Program-made: the position numbers and the translations under genes
Part shown: positions 35,057 through 45,811 of the stretch, in pieces
How the letters are laid out: the number at the start of each line of letters is the position of its first letter
Numbering within the stretch: the first letter of the stretch is position 1
Notes under the pieces: generated by a model
What the model was told of the DNA's origin: nothing
The model's input: the letters and a program-made list of their open reading frames with translations, nothing else
Databases searched by the model: none
From: Paenarthrobacter sp. DKR-5
Lineage (GTDB): Bacteria; Actinomycetota; Actinomycetes; Actinomycetales; Micrococcaceae
Assembly: GCF_018531425.1 (NCBI RefSeq)
Contig: NZ_JAHBOI010000002.1
Location: 310,001-374,000 of the forward strand
DNA length: 64,000 nucleotides
Reading direction: 5' to 3'

Positions 35057-36715
35057 GTGCGGACCGCGCTCTCGTACCGGCCCGGCTGGCTGGCCTCCGA
35101 TCTGGCCGCGGGCGCGGCGCTCAGTGCGGCGCTGATCCCGGCCGGCATGGCCTATGCCGAGGCAGCAGGGCTGCCGGCGGTGACCGGGCTGTATGCCTCG
35201 GTGGTGCCGATGCTGGTGTACGCGGTCTTCGGCCCCTCGCGGGTGCTGATCGTGGGTCCCGATTCCTCCCTCGCCCCGATGATCGCCGCCGCCGTGCTGC
35301 CCCTTGCCGGCGGGACGCCGGAGCGGGCCGTCGCCCTGGCCGGCGTCCTCGCGGTGCTGATCGGCCTGTTCCTGCTGGCCGGGCGGCTGTTCCGGCTCGG
35401 CTTCATCACCGGCCTGCTCTCCCGGCCCATCCGCGTCGGGTACCTCAACGGAATCGCGTTGGCTGTCATTGTCAGCCAGGCGCCGCGCCTGTTCGGGCTC
35501 GCAACGCCCTCCGGGTCGCTGGCGGAAAGCGCCGTTGCCACCGTCCGGGCCGTGGCTGCCGGCGCGGCAAACCCCGTCGCTTTGGCCTTCGGCGGCGGTT
35601 CCTTGGCGCTGATCGTGCTCTGCCGCGTTCTGCCGTGGCGTCTTCCCGGCGTCCTCATCGCGGTCGCGGCTTCCACGGGCACCGCCGCCGCCCTCGCGCT
35701 GGGCAGCGCCCTGCCCATGGTGGGGGCGCTGCCCCGCGGGCTGCCCTCCCCCGCGCTCGGAGCCGCGGTTCCGGGTGACGTCCTGGCGTTGCTTGCCCCC
35801 GCGGCCGGCATCGCCCTGATCGCTTTCGCCGACACCTCCGCGCTGTCGAAGAGCCTCGCGGCGCGCCGGGGAACGCCGCTTGACGGCAACCAGGAGCTGG
35901 GCGCGCTGGGGCTGGCCAATCTCGCGAGCGGTGTGCTGGGCGGCTTCCCGGTCTGCGGCAGTTCCTCCCGGACGCCGGTGGCCCTGGACGCCGGCGCCCG
36001 GACGCCGCTCAGCGGTGTGGCGGCCGCGGCCCTGGTGGTCCTGTTCATGCTGGCCGCCCCCGGCGTCACCGCGTATCTGCCCGCGAGCACGCTGGCCGCC
36101 GTCGTCATCGTTGCCGCAGCCTCACTGGTGGACCTGCGCTCGTTGCTGCGGCTGGCCCGCATGAGCCGCACCGAGACCCTGCTGCTCGTGGCGGCCTTCC
36201 TGGGGGTCGCTTTCATCGGGGTGCTCCAGGGCATCGTGGTGGCCATCGTGCTGTCATTGGCCGTGTTCGTCCGGCGCGCCTGGGACCCCTACCGGACCGA
36301 ACTGGCCGAGGTGGAGGACGTCCCCGGCTACCACGATCTCGGCCGGCACCCGGAAGCCCGCCGCGTGCCGGGACTGGTCATCGCCCGGTTCGACGCCCCG
36401 CTCTTCTTCGCCAACGGGGCGGTGTTCGCCGAGCACATCCGCAGCCTCGTGGAACAGGCCCCCGGCCCGGTGCGGTGGGTGGTGGTCGCCGCCGAACCCA
36501 TCACGGACCTGGACACCACCGCACTGGACGAGCTGGTGGACCTCGACGACGAACTCGCCCGCCGCGGCATCAGCCTGGTGTTCGCCGAGATGAAGGGACC
36601 GATCAAGGACCGGCTGATCCGTTTCGGGGTCAGCGCCAGGTTCGGTCCGGACCACTTCTTCCCCACGGTGAGCAACGCGGTGCGCACCTACCGGAAGACC
36701 TTCGACGCCGGGTAG
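35057..36715 (+). CDS. SulP family anion permease with STAS domain
   Basis: A 552-residue membrane transporter: about 10-12 hydrophobic segments (residues 10-400) beginning with the SulP signature region AALSAALIPAGMAYAEAAGL and including the GNQELGALGLANLASGVLGG motif region, then a cytosolic STAS domain (about 430-545; FDAPLFFANGAVFAEHI, DLDTTALDELVDLDDELA). Transports sulfate, bicarbonate or another anion; substrate unknown. The GTG at 35057 is the only start in the frame before the conserved segment. No thiosulfate or carbonic anhydrase gene adjoins it. Confidence 0.92.
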   Translation: MRTALSYRPGWLASDLAAGAALSAALIPAGMAYAEAAGLPAVTGLYASVVPMLVYAVFGPSRVLIVGPDSSLAPMIAAAVLPLAGGTPERAVALAGVLAVLIGLFLLAGRLFRLGFITGLLSRPIRVGYLNGIALAVIVSQAPRLFGLATPSGSLAESAVATVRAVAAGAANPVALAFGGGSLALIVLCRVLPWRLPGVLIAVAASTGTAAALALGSALPMVGALPRGLPSPALGAAVPGDVLALLAPAAGIALIAFADTSALSKSLAARRGTPLDGNQELGALGLANLASGVLGGFPVCGSSSRTPVALDAGARTPLSGVAAAALVVLFMLAAPGVTAYLPASTLAAVVIVAAASLVDLRSLLRLARMSRTETLLLVAAFLGVAFIGVLQGIVVAIVLSLAVFVRRAWDPYRTELAEVEDVPGYHDLGRHPEARRVPGLVIARFDAPLFFANGAVFAEHIRSLVEQAPGPVRWVVVAAEPITDLDTTALDELVDLDDELARRGISLVFAEMKGPIKDRLIRFGVSARFGPDHFFPTVSNAVRTYRKTFDAG

Positions 36716-36754
36716 CAACAGGCCAGGTAGCAACAGGTCAGGTAGCTTCAGGCC
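36711..36754. repeat. Three tandem 15-base units between convergent genes
   Basis: GGTAGC begins at 36711, 36726 and 36741, and the first two 15-base units differ at only one base; the third diverges slightly. The first contains the SulP stop and the third overlaps the stop of the convergent acyl carrier protein gene. Every unit has a TAG in the SulP frame direction. Compare with 6985-7028. Confidence 0.7.
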
Positions 36755-36996
36755 GCGGCGTGCGCGGCCACGTAGCCAACCAGTCCACCGACTGTGGCGA
36801 CCTTGGCGTAGTCGCGCTCCGGAATGTCCACCCCGGCGTCCTCCGCGAGGACCTGGACGAGGCGCAGGAAGTCGAGGGAGTCCAGTTCCAGGTCCTGGCG
36901 CAGCCGGGCGGAGTCCTCAAGGTCGGCCTCCTCGACGTCGGGGGCCACCTTGCCGATGGCGGCGGCCACGGCGGTGCGCGCGTCCAGCTCGTTCAT
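36748..36996 (-). CDS. Acyl carrier protein
   Basis: An 82-residue, acidic, four-helix protein. The phosphopantetheine-binding Ser is in LELDSLDFLRLV, preceded by DLEDSARLRQDLE; the C-terminal helix has YAKVATVGGLVGYV. It differs from the primary AcpP of fatty acid synthesis in the D-S-L-D-F rather than D-S-L-D-x-V motif. ATG 36994-36996 overlaps the E2 stop by four bases, so it is co-translated as the last gene of the dehydrogenase operon. A role as acceptor of the acyl group made by the complex, or as its delivery partner, is inferred; nothing like it is usual in such operons as far as the sequence alone shows. Confidence 0.9.
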   Translation of the reverse strand: MNELDARTAVAAAIGKVAPDVEEADLEDSARLRQDLELDSLDFLRLVQVLAEDAGVDIPERDYAKVATVGGLVGYVAAHAAA

Positions 36997-38417
36997 AACT
37001 CCTCCGGTTTCTGCAGCAGCTCGTCGATGACGGACAGGAACCGGCCGCCGCGCAGCCCGTCGCTGACGCGGTGGTCCGCCGAGAGGGTGGCCACCGCGGC
37101 GGGGCGGATGCCGAGCATCCCGTCTTGCGCCCAGGGCTGTTCGCTCACCCGGCCGAAGCCGACCATCGCCACCTGCGGCGGGTAAATCACGCCGAAGACA
37201 CTCTCCACGCCCAGGTCCCCGAGGTTGGTCACCGTGATGGTCGGGTCCGCCATTTCGGCCCGCTGCAGCCGGCCGCCCCGGGCGCGCGCGACGAGGTCGC
37301 GCAGCTGCTCCATCAGTGCGTCGACCGGGAGGCTGTCCGCGTCGTGGATGGCGGGAGCCACCAGGCCGCCGCGACGCAGGGCGACGGCCACGCCGAGGTG
37401 TACCGAGTCGCTGGGGCGGAAGGCACCATTGGTGTAGAAGCCGTTCATCTCCGGAACCTCGCGGGCCGCCAGCGCCGCTGCCTTCAGCAGCAGGGCGGAG
37501 GGAACCAGCCGCGCGGAAACCGGCCGCCGGGCGTTGACCTCCTGCATCCAGCCGACGGCGGCCCGCAGGTCCAGCGTGGTGCTCAGATAGTAGTGCGGGA
37601 TGGACTTCTTGGACTTGGCCATCAGCACGCCGATGGCGTGGCGGAGCCCGGCGGCGCGTTCGGCACGTTCCGCGCGGTCGGCGCCGGGCACCGCTTCCGG
37701 CGCCCGTCCGGCGGGCTGAGGCCCGGCCGGGCGGGGTTCCGGCTCCGCGGCCGGTGCTGCAGCCGGCACCGCGGAGCGCACATCCGATTCGGTGACCGCG
37801 CCGTCCGGCCCGGTGCCCGGCACCTTCGCCAGGTCCACGCCGAGTTCGGCTGCCAGCCAGCGGGCACGCGGCGAGGACCGGATGCGGCCGGTCTCTTCCC
37901 GCTCCGCCCCGGACGCCGTCCGGGGCGCCGGCCGGGGCGCCGGCCCTGGCACTACTGGGACTACTGGCACGGTTACGGGCGCTGGCACGGTTACGGGCGG
38001 GACCGCGGCTGCCGCTGCGGCGTGTTCGACGTCGCTGCGGGTGACGGCGCCGCTGCGGCCGGTGCCCCTGATGCGGCCGGTGTCGACGCCCAGCCGGTGG
38101 GCAAGGTGGCGCACCGGCGGCGGCGCGGCGGGTCGCGCTTCCGCCGCGGCGGCTCGCGGTTCCGGTGCCGGCGCGGCGGCGGGGGTCTGGGTGATGCGGG
38201 CGAGCGGGCCCCCGACCGGGACGGTGGCGCCGACGTCGGCCAGCAGCTCGGCCACCACGCCCTCCTCGAAGGTTTCGACGTCCATCATCGCCTTCTCCGT
38301 GTCGACGACGGCCACGACATCGCCCCGGCGCACGTAGTCCCCCGGCTTCACCAGCCACTCGACCACCTTGCCGTGCTCCATGTCCGCGCCGAGCGAAGGC
38401 ATCCGGAACTCACCCAC
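36993..38417 (-). CDS. E2 (dihydrolipoamide acyltransferase) of a 2-oxoacid dehydrogenase complex
   Basis: A 474-residue E2. Lipoyl domain (1-76) with lipoylated Lys 42 in [12 protein letters not shown]; two peripheral-subunit-binding-like domains (about 101-132, [20 protein letters not shown], and 182-215, [19 protein letters not shown]), joined by Ala/Pro linkers; then the catalytic trimerising domain (about 255-474) ending with [13 protein letters not shown], His 449 and Asp 453. Having two binding domains with a single lipoyl domain is uncommon. GTG 38415-38417 is chosen because the lipoyl domain needs [10 protein letters not shown]; it overlaps the E1beta stop by eight bases. Confidence 0.92.
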   Translation of the reverse strand: MGEFRMPSLGADMEHGKVVEWLVKPGDYVRRGDVVAVVDTEKAMMDVETFEEGVVAELLADVGATVPVGGPLARITQTPAAAPAPEPRAAAAEARPAAPPPVRHLAHRLGVDTGRIRGTGRSGAVTRSDVEHAAAAAAVPPVTVPAPVTVPVVPVVPGPAPRPAPRTASGAEREETGRIRSSPRARWLAAELGVDLAKVPGTGPDGAVTESDVRSAVPAAAPAAEPEPRPAGPQPAGRAPEAVPGADRAERAERAAGLRHAIGVLMAKSKKSIPHYYLSTTLDLRAAVGWMQEVNARRPVSARLVPSALLLKAAALAAREVPEMNGFYTNGAFRPSDSVHLGVAVALRRGGLVAPAIHDADSLPVDALMEQLRDLVARARGGRLQRAEMADPTITVTNLGDLGVESVFGVIYPPQVAMVGFGRVSEQPWAQDGMLGIRPAAVATLSADHRVSDGLRGGRFLSVIDELLQKPEEL

Positions 38418-39390
38418 CCGCACCGACCACCTTGTGCACGGCCTCAACCACGCGCTCAACGGACGGCAGCGCGGCGAGCTCGAGGTGCCGGGCGTACGGC
38501 ACCGGCACTTCGGCGCTGCAGACCCGGCCGACGGGTGCGTCCAGGTCGAAGAAGGCCTGTTCGGTGATCCTCGCGCTGATCTCCGCGGAGAGGCTGCCGC
38601 TGCGCCAGCCTTCGTCCACCACGACGGCCCGGTGGGTCTTGGCGACGGCGGCGAGGAGCGCGGCATCGTCGAGCGGCCGCAGCACGCGCAGGTCCACCAC
38701 TTCGGCCTCGATCCCTTCGGCTGCCAGCCGGTCAGCGGACTCAAGCACCACAGGCAGTGTTCCGCCGTAGGTGATGAGCGCGACGTCGGCCCCGGCGCGG
38801 CGGACTGCAGCCTTGTCGATGTTGACCAGGCCGGCGTCGTCGGCGATCTCGCCGGGCACGTTGTAGAGCGAACCGTGCTCGAAGATCAGCACCGGGTCCG
38901 GGTCCTCCAGCGCGGTGCCGAGCATGCCGCGGGCGTCCTCCAGTGTGGCCGGCGTGAGGATCCTCAGGCCGGGAATGTGGGCGTACCAGCCCTCGAGGCT
39001 GTGCGAGTGCTGCGCCGCCAACTGCCGCCCGGCGCCGGTGGTCAACCGGAAGACCACCGGCACGTTGAACTGGCCGCCGGACATGTGCAGCAGGGTGGCC
39101 GCGTTGTTCACGAGCTGGTCCAGCGCGAGCAGGCTGAAGTTGACCGTCATGATCTCCACGATCGGCCGCATGCCGCCCAGTGCCGCGCCGATCCCGGCTC
39201 CGACGAACCCGGACTCGGACAGCGGCGTGTCCCGGATCCGCTCGGGCCCGAACTCCTCCAGCAGGCCCAGGCTCACAGCGAAGCAGCCTCCGTAGCGCCC
39301 CACGTCCTCGCCCATCAGGAACACCCGCTCGTCGCCCAGCAGCGCTTCGCGCATCGCGGCGCGGATGGCTTCCCGGTACGTTGTCTTCAT
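38410..39390 (-). CDS. E1 beta subunit of a 2-oxoacid dehydrogenase complex
   Basis: A 326-residue thiamine-diphosphate enzyme subunit. The N-terminus [20 protein letters not shown] with the glutamate GEDVGRYGG that activates the cofactor, then [33 protein letters not shown], and the C-terminal [17 protein letters not shown] and [11 protein letters not shown] are standard for E1beta. Acts with E1alpha (next gene upstream) on a 2-oxoacid, most likely pyruvate or acetoin/branched-chain type; this cannot be told apart by sequence alone. ATG overlaps the E1alpha stop by four bases. Confidence 0.92.
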   Translation of the reverse strand: MKTTYREAIRAAMREALLGDERVFLMGEDVGRYGGCFAVSLGLLEEFGPERIRDTPLSESGFVGAGIGAALGGMRPIVEIMTVNFSLLALDQLVNNAATLLHMSGGQFNVPVVFRLTTGAGRQLAAQHSHSLEGWYAHIPGLRILTPATLEDARGMLGTALEDPDPVLIFEHGSLYNVPGEIADDAGLVNIDKAAVRRAGADVALITYGGTLPVVLESADRLAAEGIEAEVVDLRVLRPLDDAALLAAVAKTHRAVVVDEGWRSGSLSAEISARITEQAFFDLDAPVGRVCSAEVPVPYARHLELAALPSVERVVEAVHKVVGAGG

Positions 39391-40381
39391 TGCGCGCCCC
39401 GCTCGCTGTAGACGAATCGGGTGAGTTCCTCCACCGGCTCCGGCGTGCCCGCTTCGGCGAAGTCGACCGCCGCCTGCACCTCGGCGTCCACGGCCCGCTG
39501 GACCCGCTCCCACTCGGTGTCCGGAAGGTCTCCGGCCGCCGCGAGGGACGCGTGCAGCAGGCTGACCGGGTCACGTTCCAGCCATTGGGCGACTTCGGCC
39601 TTCTCCCGGTAACGCTCCGGGTCGTACATCGAGTGCGCCCGGAACCGGTAGGTCCGCAGCTCCAGGAAGTGCGGCCCTCCGCCGGCGCGCACCGCGTCGA
39701 CGGCGCGGCGGGCGGCCTCCTCCACGGCAATCACGTCCATGCCGTCCACCGCCCATGCCGCCACCTCGTAGCCGGCAGCCTTCAGCGCCAGGTCGGTTTG
39801 GGACTCCGAGCGGCCCAGCGCGGTGCCCATCGCGTAAAGGTTGTTCTCGCAGCAGAACAGCACGGGCAGTTCCCACAGCGCCGCGAGGTTCATGCTCTCG
39901 TGGAACTCTCCTTCGGCGACGGCACCCTCGCCGAAGAAGCACGCCGTGACCCTGGACCGGCCGGCCATCTTGTCCGCGAGCGCCAGCCCCACCGCGAGCG
40001 GCAGCCCTCCGGCCACGATCGCGTTGCCGCCGTAGAAGCGGGTCCCGGCGTCGAACAGGTGCATGGAGCCGCCCCGGCCGCGGCAGCAGCCCTCCTGGTA
40101 GCCGTACATCTCGGCCAGGATCGCCCCGGGGTCGACGCCGCGCAGCAGCGCGTGGCCGTGCTCGCGGTAGGTGGCGACGACGGCGTCGTCGGGCGCGAGA
40201 GTGGAGAGCACCCCGGCCGCCACTGCCTCCTCGCCGATGTACACGTGCATGAAACCGCGGATCTTGGTAGCGCTGTAGAGCTCGACGCACTTCTCCTCGA
40301 AGCGCCGCACCCTGAGCATCTGACGCAGCAGCTCCCGCGCGTGCGCCGGGTCTGCCGCCACCCGGGGCCCGGCGTCGCCGT

Positions 40382-40385
<4 letters not shown>
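39387..40385 (-). CDS. E1 alpha subunit of a 2-oxoacid dehydrogenase complex
   Basis: A 332-residue subunit with [58 protein letters not shown] and a thiamine-diphosphate motif [20 protein letters not shown] with Asn in CENN (the usual G-D-G replaced by G-E-G). The [14 protein letters not shown] segment near residue 250 holds the loop phosphorylated in eukaryotic homologues. With E1beta it decarboxylates a 2-oxoacid and transfers the group to lipoyl-E2. The short ATG overlap with the acyl-CoA synthetase stop places it second in the operon. No E3 gene follows. Confidence 0.92.
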
Positions 40386-42187
<1,802 letters not shown>

Positions 42188-42274
42188 GACTCCATCGGAC
42201 GTCCGATGCCCCGGCGGGCCTAGAGGACAAGGTCACCTTGGGGTGTCCCGGGCCGCACGGCGTAGGCTCGGTGC

Positions 42275-42895
42275 ATGGCCAGATACTTCGATGTGCACCC
42301 CGACAACCCGCAGCCGCGCGCCATCGCCCAGGTGGTCGAGATCGTGCGGTCCGGGGGTTTGATCGCCTACCCCACCGACTCCTGCTACGCACTCGGCGCC
42401 CAGTTGGGCAACAAGGAGGCGCTGGACCGGATCCGCACAATCCGCCATCTCGATGACAAGCACCACTTCACGCTCGTGTGCAAGGATTTCGCCCAGCTGG
42501 GCCAGTTCGTGCAGATCGACAATGACGTGTTCCGCAGCATCAAGGGGGTGACCCCCGGAAGCTACACGTTCATCCTCCCGGCCACCCGTGAGGTTCCGCG
42601 CCGGCTGCTGCATCCGAAGAAGAAGACTGTCGGGGTGCGCATCCCCGACAACAAGGTCGTCCAGGCCCTGCTGGCGGAACTGGGTGAGCCGCTGCTCTCC
42701 AGCACGCTGCTGCTGCCGGACGAGGAGGAGCCGCTCACCCAGGGCTGGGAAATCAAGGAACGGCTGGACCACGTGGTGGACGCCGTGATCGACTCCGGTG
42801 ATTGCGGCTCCGAGCCCACCACTGTCATCGACTTCTCCGGCGGCAGCGCGGAAATCGTGCGCCGGGGCAACGGAGACCCTTCACGGTTCGAGTGA
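42275..42895 (+). CDS. YciO/Sua5/YrdC family protein (threonylcarbamoyl-AMP synthase-like)
   Basis: A 206-residue protein with the YrdC fold: VRSGGLIAYPTDSCYALGAQ, HLDDKHHFTLVCKDFAQLG, TPGSYTFILPAT and KKTVGVRIPDN. The Sua5 C-terminal domain is missing, which with the sequence suggests YciO rather than the main tRNA t6A enzyme. YciO function is not settled. ATG 42275; diverges from the acyl-CoA synthetase with 87 bases between, and is followed by the PfkB-type gene. Confidence 0.88.
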   Translation: MARYFDVHPDNPQPRAIAQVVEIVRSGGLIAYPTDSCYALGAQLGNKEALDRIRTIRHLDDKHHFTLVCKDFAQLGQFVQIDNDVFRSIKGVTPGSYTFILPATREVPRRLLHPKKKTVGVRIPDNKVVQALLAELGEPLLSSTLLLPDEEEPLTQGWEIKERLDHVVDAVIDSGDCGSEPTTVIDFSGGSAEIVRRGNGDPSRFE

Positions 42896-42926
42896 CCGGC
42901 CGGAACGTCCGCCCTATGCTTGGCGC

Positions 42927-43889
42927 ATGGAGGCCCCGCAGCGAACGAGTATTCACCCGGTCCTGACCCTCACGGTGAACCCTGCGCTGGACATCAGCAC
43001 CGCTACCGAACGCGTGGTCAGCGGGCACAAGCTGCGCTGCGGCACGAGCCGCGTCGATCCCGGCGGCGGAGGCGTCAACGTGGCGCGGGTGATCCAGCGA
43101 CTGGGCGGGCAGACCCTCGCCCTCTACACCGCGGGCGGCCCCACCGGTGAGGCCTACCGGCGGCTCGTCGAGGGCGAGCAGCTTCCCTCCGTTGTGGTGC
43201 CCATCCGCGGAAGCACCCGGCAGGACTTCACCGTCGATGAGACCTCGACCGGCGAGCAGTACCGGTTCGTGCTCGAAGGTCCGGAACTGAGCGAGGACGA
43301 GTGGCAGGCCTGCCTGGCACTCGTTGCCGCTTCCACCCCCGCCGGCGGGTATGTGGTGGCCAGCGGCAGCCTCCCCCCGGGTGTTCCCGAGGACTTCTAC
43401 GCCCGGGTGGCGCGGCTGGCCCGGGACCGCGGAGCCCGCTGCATCGTCGACGCCTCCGGGCCGGCCCTGGCCGCAGCGCTCGCCGAGGGAGTGTTCCTGG
43501 TCAAACCGAGCCTGCGCGAACTGCGGGCCTACTGCGGGGAACCACTGGAGAGCGAGCAGAGCCAGCTCGACGCCGCATCAGCACTGGTCGCACGCGGGTC
43601 CGCCGAGCACGTTGCCCTCACCCTCGGTCCGGGCGGGGCAGTACTCGCTTCCGCCTCCGGCGTCCTGCGGCTTCCCGTTCCCGAGGTGCCGGTACTGAGC
43701 ACAGTCGGCGCCGGGGACAGCTTCCTCGGCGCCTTCGTGCTCCGGCTCGCCCAGGGCCGGCCCGTCGACGCCGCCTTCCGGGCCGCCGTCGCCGCCGGCA
43801 GCGCCACAGTGATGACCCCCGCCACCGAACTCTGCCACCGCGCCGACGTCGAACGCCTCGAAGCGGGTTTGGCCGCCGCAGCGCCGTAA
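42927..43889 (+). CDS. PfkB family sugar kinase (1-phosphofructokinase-like or Pfk-2-like)
   Basis: A 320-residue kinase. LTLTVNPALDIST at the N-terminus is the 1-phosphofructokinase/tagatose-kinase group pattern, GGGGVNVARVIQRLGG the sugar-binding region, and LSTVGAGDSFLGAFV the anion-hole motif with the catalytic Asp. In this group the substrate is a fructose- or tagatose-phosphate; 6-phosphofructokinase type 2 is an alternative. ATG 42927 is used; the gene starts 31 bases after the YciO stop and ends ten bases from the stop of the convergent histidine kinase. Confidence 0.9.
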   Translation: MEAPQRTSIHPVLTLTVNPALDISTATERVVSGHKLRCGTSRVDPGGGGVNVARVIQRLGGQTLALYTAGGPTGEAYRRLVEGEQLPSVVVPIRGSTRQDFTVDETSTGEQYRFVLEGPELSEDEWQACLALVAASTPAGGYVVASGSLPPGVPEDFYARVARLARDRGARCIVDASGPALAAALAEGVFLVKPSLRELRAYCGEPLESEQSQLDAASALVARGSAEHVALTLGPGGAVLASASGVLRLPVPEVPVLSTVGAGDSFLGAFVLRLAQGRPVDAAFRAAVAAGSATVMTPATELCHRADVERLEAGLAAAAP

Positions 43890-43899
43890 GACGGATGCG

Positions 43900-45567
43900 T
43901 CAGGCCAACGGTGCTGCCCAGACGATCCTGGTTCCGCTGCCGGGGGCGCTTTCGATGCTGCAGGAGCCCCCCAATGACCGGGCACGGTGATTCATGTTGT
44001 CGAGGCCGCTCACCCTGGCGGGCCGTTCGAAACCTTGGCCGTCGTCCTCGATCGTGAGCTCAAGGTTGCCGTCGGCGACGATTACCGCCACCTGCAGGCT
44101 GTGGGCGTTGGAGTGCCTCACGGTGTTGCTCACCGCTTCGGTGAGCACCGCGAACATCTGCTCGGCGAGGCCGCCGGTCACCGTTGCGTCGACCGGGCCG
44201 TTGAAACGGATATGCGGGCTCAGACCGGAACCGGCCACGGCCTGCTGCACGGTTCGCAGCACCAGGGCGGTGACCGACTCCTTGCTCTGCTCGGCGCGGA
44301 GGGAATAAATGGTGTTGCGCAGCTCCCGTATCGTCTCGTCCAGTTCCCCGGTTACGGTGTCAATACGCTCCAGGGCGATGCTGTCGGGGGTGAAGCGGCG
44401 CAGGCTTTGGATGCTCATGCCCGCGGCGAAGAGCCGTTGAATGACCAGATCGTGAAGGTCCCGGGCAATGCGGTCGCGGTCGTCCAGGAGCAGGTGCTCC
44501 TCCCGTTCCCGGTTCGCCCGCAGCAGGTCCAGGGCAAGCCCGATCCGGGACGAGTAGACCACGCTCGATTCTTCGTCCTGGCGGGAGTAAGCGGGGCTTC
44601 CTGCCTGCCGGGCGAGGATCAGCACACCGTTCGAGGTGGACTTCTCGCCGAGCGCGGTGACCAGCACCGGGCCCAGTTTCTCCTGTGCGTCCGGGCCGAG
44701 CACCTCGGACGCCTGCGCCGTCGCCGGTTCCCCGGTTCGCAGCACGCCCGAGAGCAGCCCCGACGCCGGCAGGTTTGTGCCGGCGGGCAGCGAGAGGGCG
44801 CCGACGGAAATTTCGGCACGGAAGCCGCCGGCGCCACCGGGGACTGGCATGACGGCGAGAGCCGATTCCGACACCTCAAGGGCGCGCTCCGCGACCATCA
44901 CGAGATTCCCGGGATCCTCCGGGCGGTTCAGCTCGATCAGCCGGCTGCTGACTTCCATGCCGGCTTCGAGCCAGCGCCGCCTGCGCTCGGCGTCCTCGAA
45001 AAGGCGGGCGTTCTCGATGGCCACTCCGGCCGCCGCGGCCAGGGCCACCGTCAAGGCCTCGTCCTCGGCCGTGAAGTCTTCTCCCCCAGCTTTCCCTGTC
45101 AGGTACAGGGTTCCCAGAACTGAGCCGCGCGAGCGGACGGGGACGCCCAGGAAGCTTTTTAGCTCGGGGTGGCCCTCGGGGAACCCCGATGCCAAGGGGT
45201 GTTCCCACAGGTCATGCAGCCGCAGAGGTTCGGGCTGCCGGCTCAGGTCCCCCAACAGCCCCTGCCCCGCGGGCAGCTCGGCGATCAGGCACGCCGTTTC
45301 TTCATCCATTCCGGCAGTGACAAAATGGCTCAGCCGGCTCCGGCCGTCGTCCACCACGCCGAGCGCCCCGTACTGTGCTCCCACAAGATCGCAGGCGGAC
45401 TGCACGACACGTTCGAGCACGGTCGGCAGGCTAAGGTCCTCCACCAGGGACATCACGGCCCAGAGCAGTCCTTGGACGTGCTCCTGGATGCGGATGAGCT
45501 CGTCAGCCCGGTCGATGAACTCGTCCATCAGCTCCCGGGTGTGCCGGCGCAAAGGTTCACGCCACAT
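43900..45567 (-). CDS. DevS/DosT-like two-GAF sensor histidine kinase
   Basis: A 555-residue kinase. GAF-A (about 50-190) and GAF-B (about 205-350) precede a HisKA_3 dimerisation domain with the phosphorylated His 372 in RDRIARDLHDLVIQRLF and an HATPase domain with LTEAVSNTVRHSNAHSL and IEDDGQGFERP. GAF-A has GFPEGHPELKSFLGVPVR, where His 133 aligns with the proximal heme His of mycobacterial DevS/DosT, so heme-based redox or O2/NO sensing is possible. GGAGG precedes ATG 45565-45567. No NarL-type regulator lies nearby; the partner must be elsewhere. Confidence 0.9.
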   Translation of the reverse strand: MWREPLRRHTRELMDEFIDRADELIRIQEHVQGLLWAVMSLVEDLSLPTVLERVVQSACDLVGAQYGALGVVDDGRSRLSHFVTAGMDEETACLIAELPAGQGLLGDLSRQPEPLRLHDLWEHPLASGFPEGHPELKSFLGVPVRSRGSVLGTLYLTGKAGGEDFTAEDEALTVALAAAAGVAIENARLFEDAERRRRWLEAGMEVSSRLIELNRPEDPGNLVMVAERALEVSESALAVMPVPGGAGGFRAEISVGALSLPAGTNLPASGLLSGVLRTGEPATAQASEVLGPDAQEKLGPVLVTALGEKSTSNGVLILARQAGSPAYSRQDEESSVVYSSRIGLALDLLRANREREEHLLLDDRDRIARDLHDLVIQRLFAAGMSIQSLRRFTPDSIALERIDTVTGELDETIRELRNTIYSLRAEQSKESVTALVLRTVQQAVAGSGLSPHIRFNGPVDATVTGGLAEQMFAVLTEAVSNTVRHSNAHSLQVAVIVADGNLELTIEDDGQGFERPARVSGLDNMNHRARSLGGSCSIESAPGSGTRIVWAAPLA

Positions 45568-45811
45568 CAGCACGACCTCCCGCCGGCCGGGACACCTTAA
45601 GGGCCGGCGGCACGAAGCGCGGATCACGGGAAGCGGCCGCAAGGGGGAATCGGATGCTCATGGCACTCCAAAGGACAAACTCTCCCGCAGCGGACTGCTT
45701 CACCGCGGACCGTGTACTCCCCAGCTGAATACAGCCGTGACGATACCAAATTTGACCTCAGGACCGATAGGTACCGCGCCCTGCCGGAGGCTCAAGCGCT
45801 GGAGGCAGCCG

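Noticed and set aside
37071-38567. Plus-strand open frame, 498 codons
   Set aside because: Antisense to the E2 gene; His/Gly/Arg-rich.
45568-45811. Extra gene between the histidine kinase and the LigD-type polymerase
   Set aside because: Short frames only, without a start/ribosome-binding site combination.
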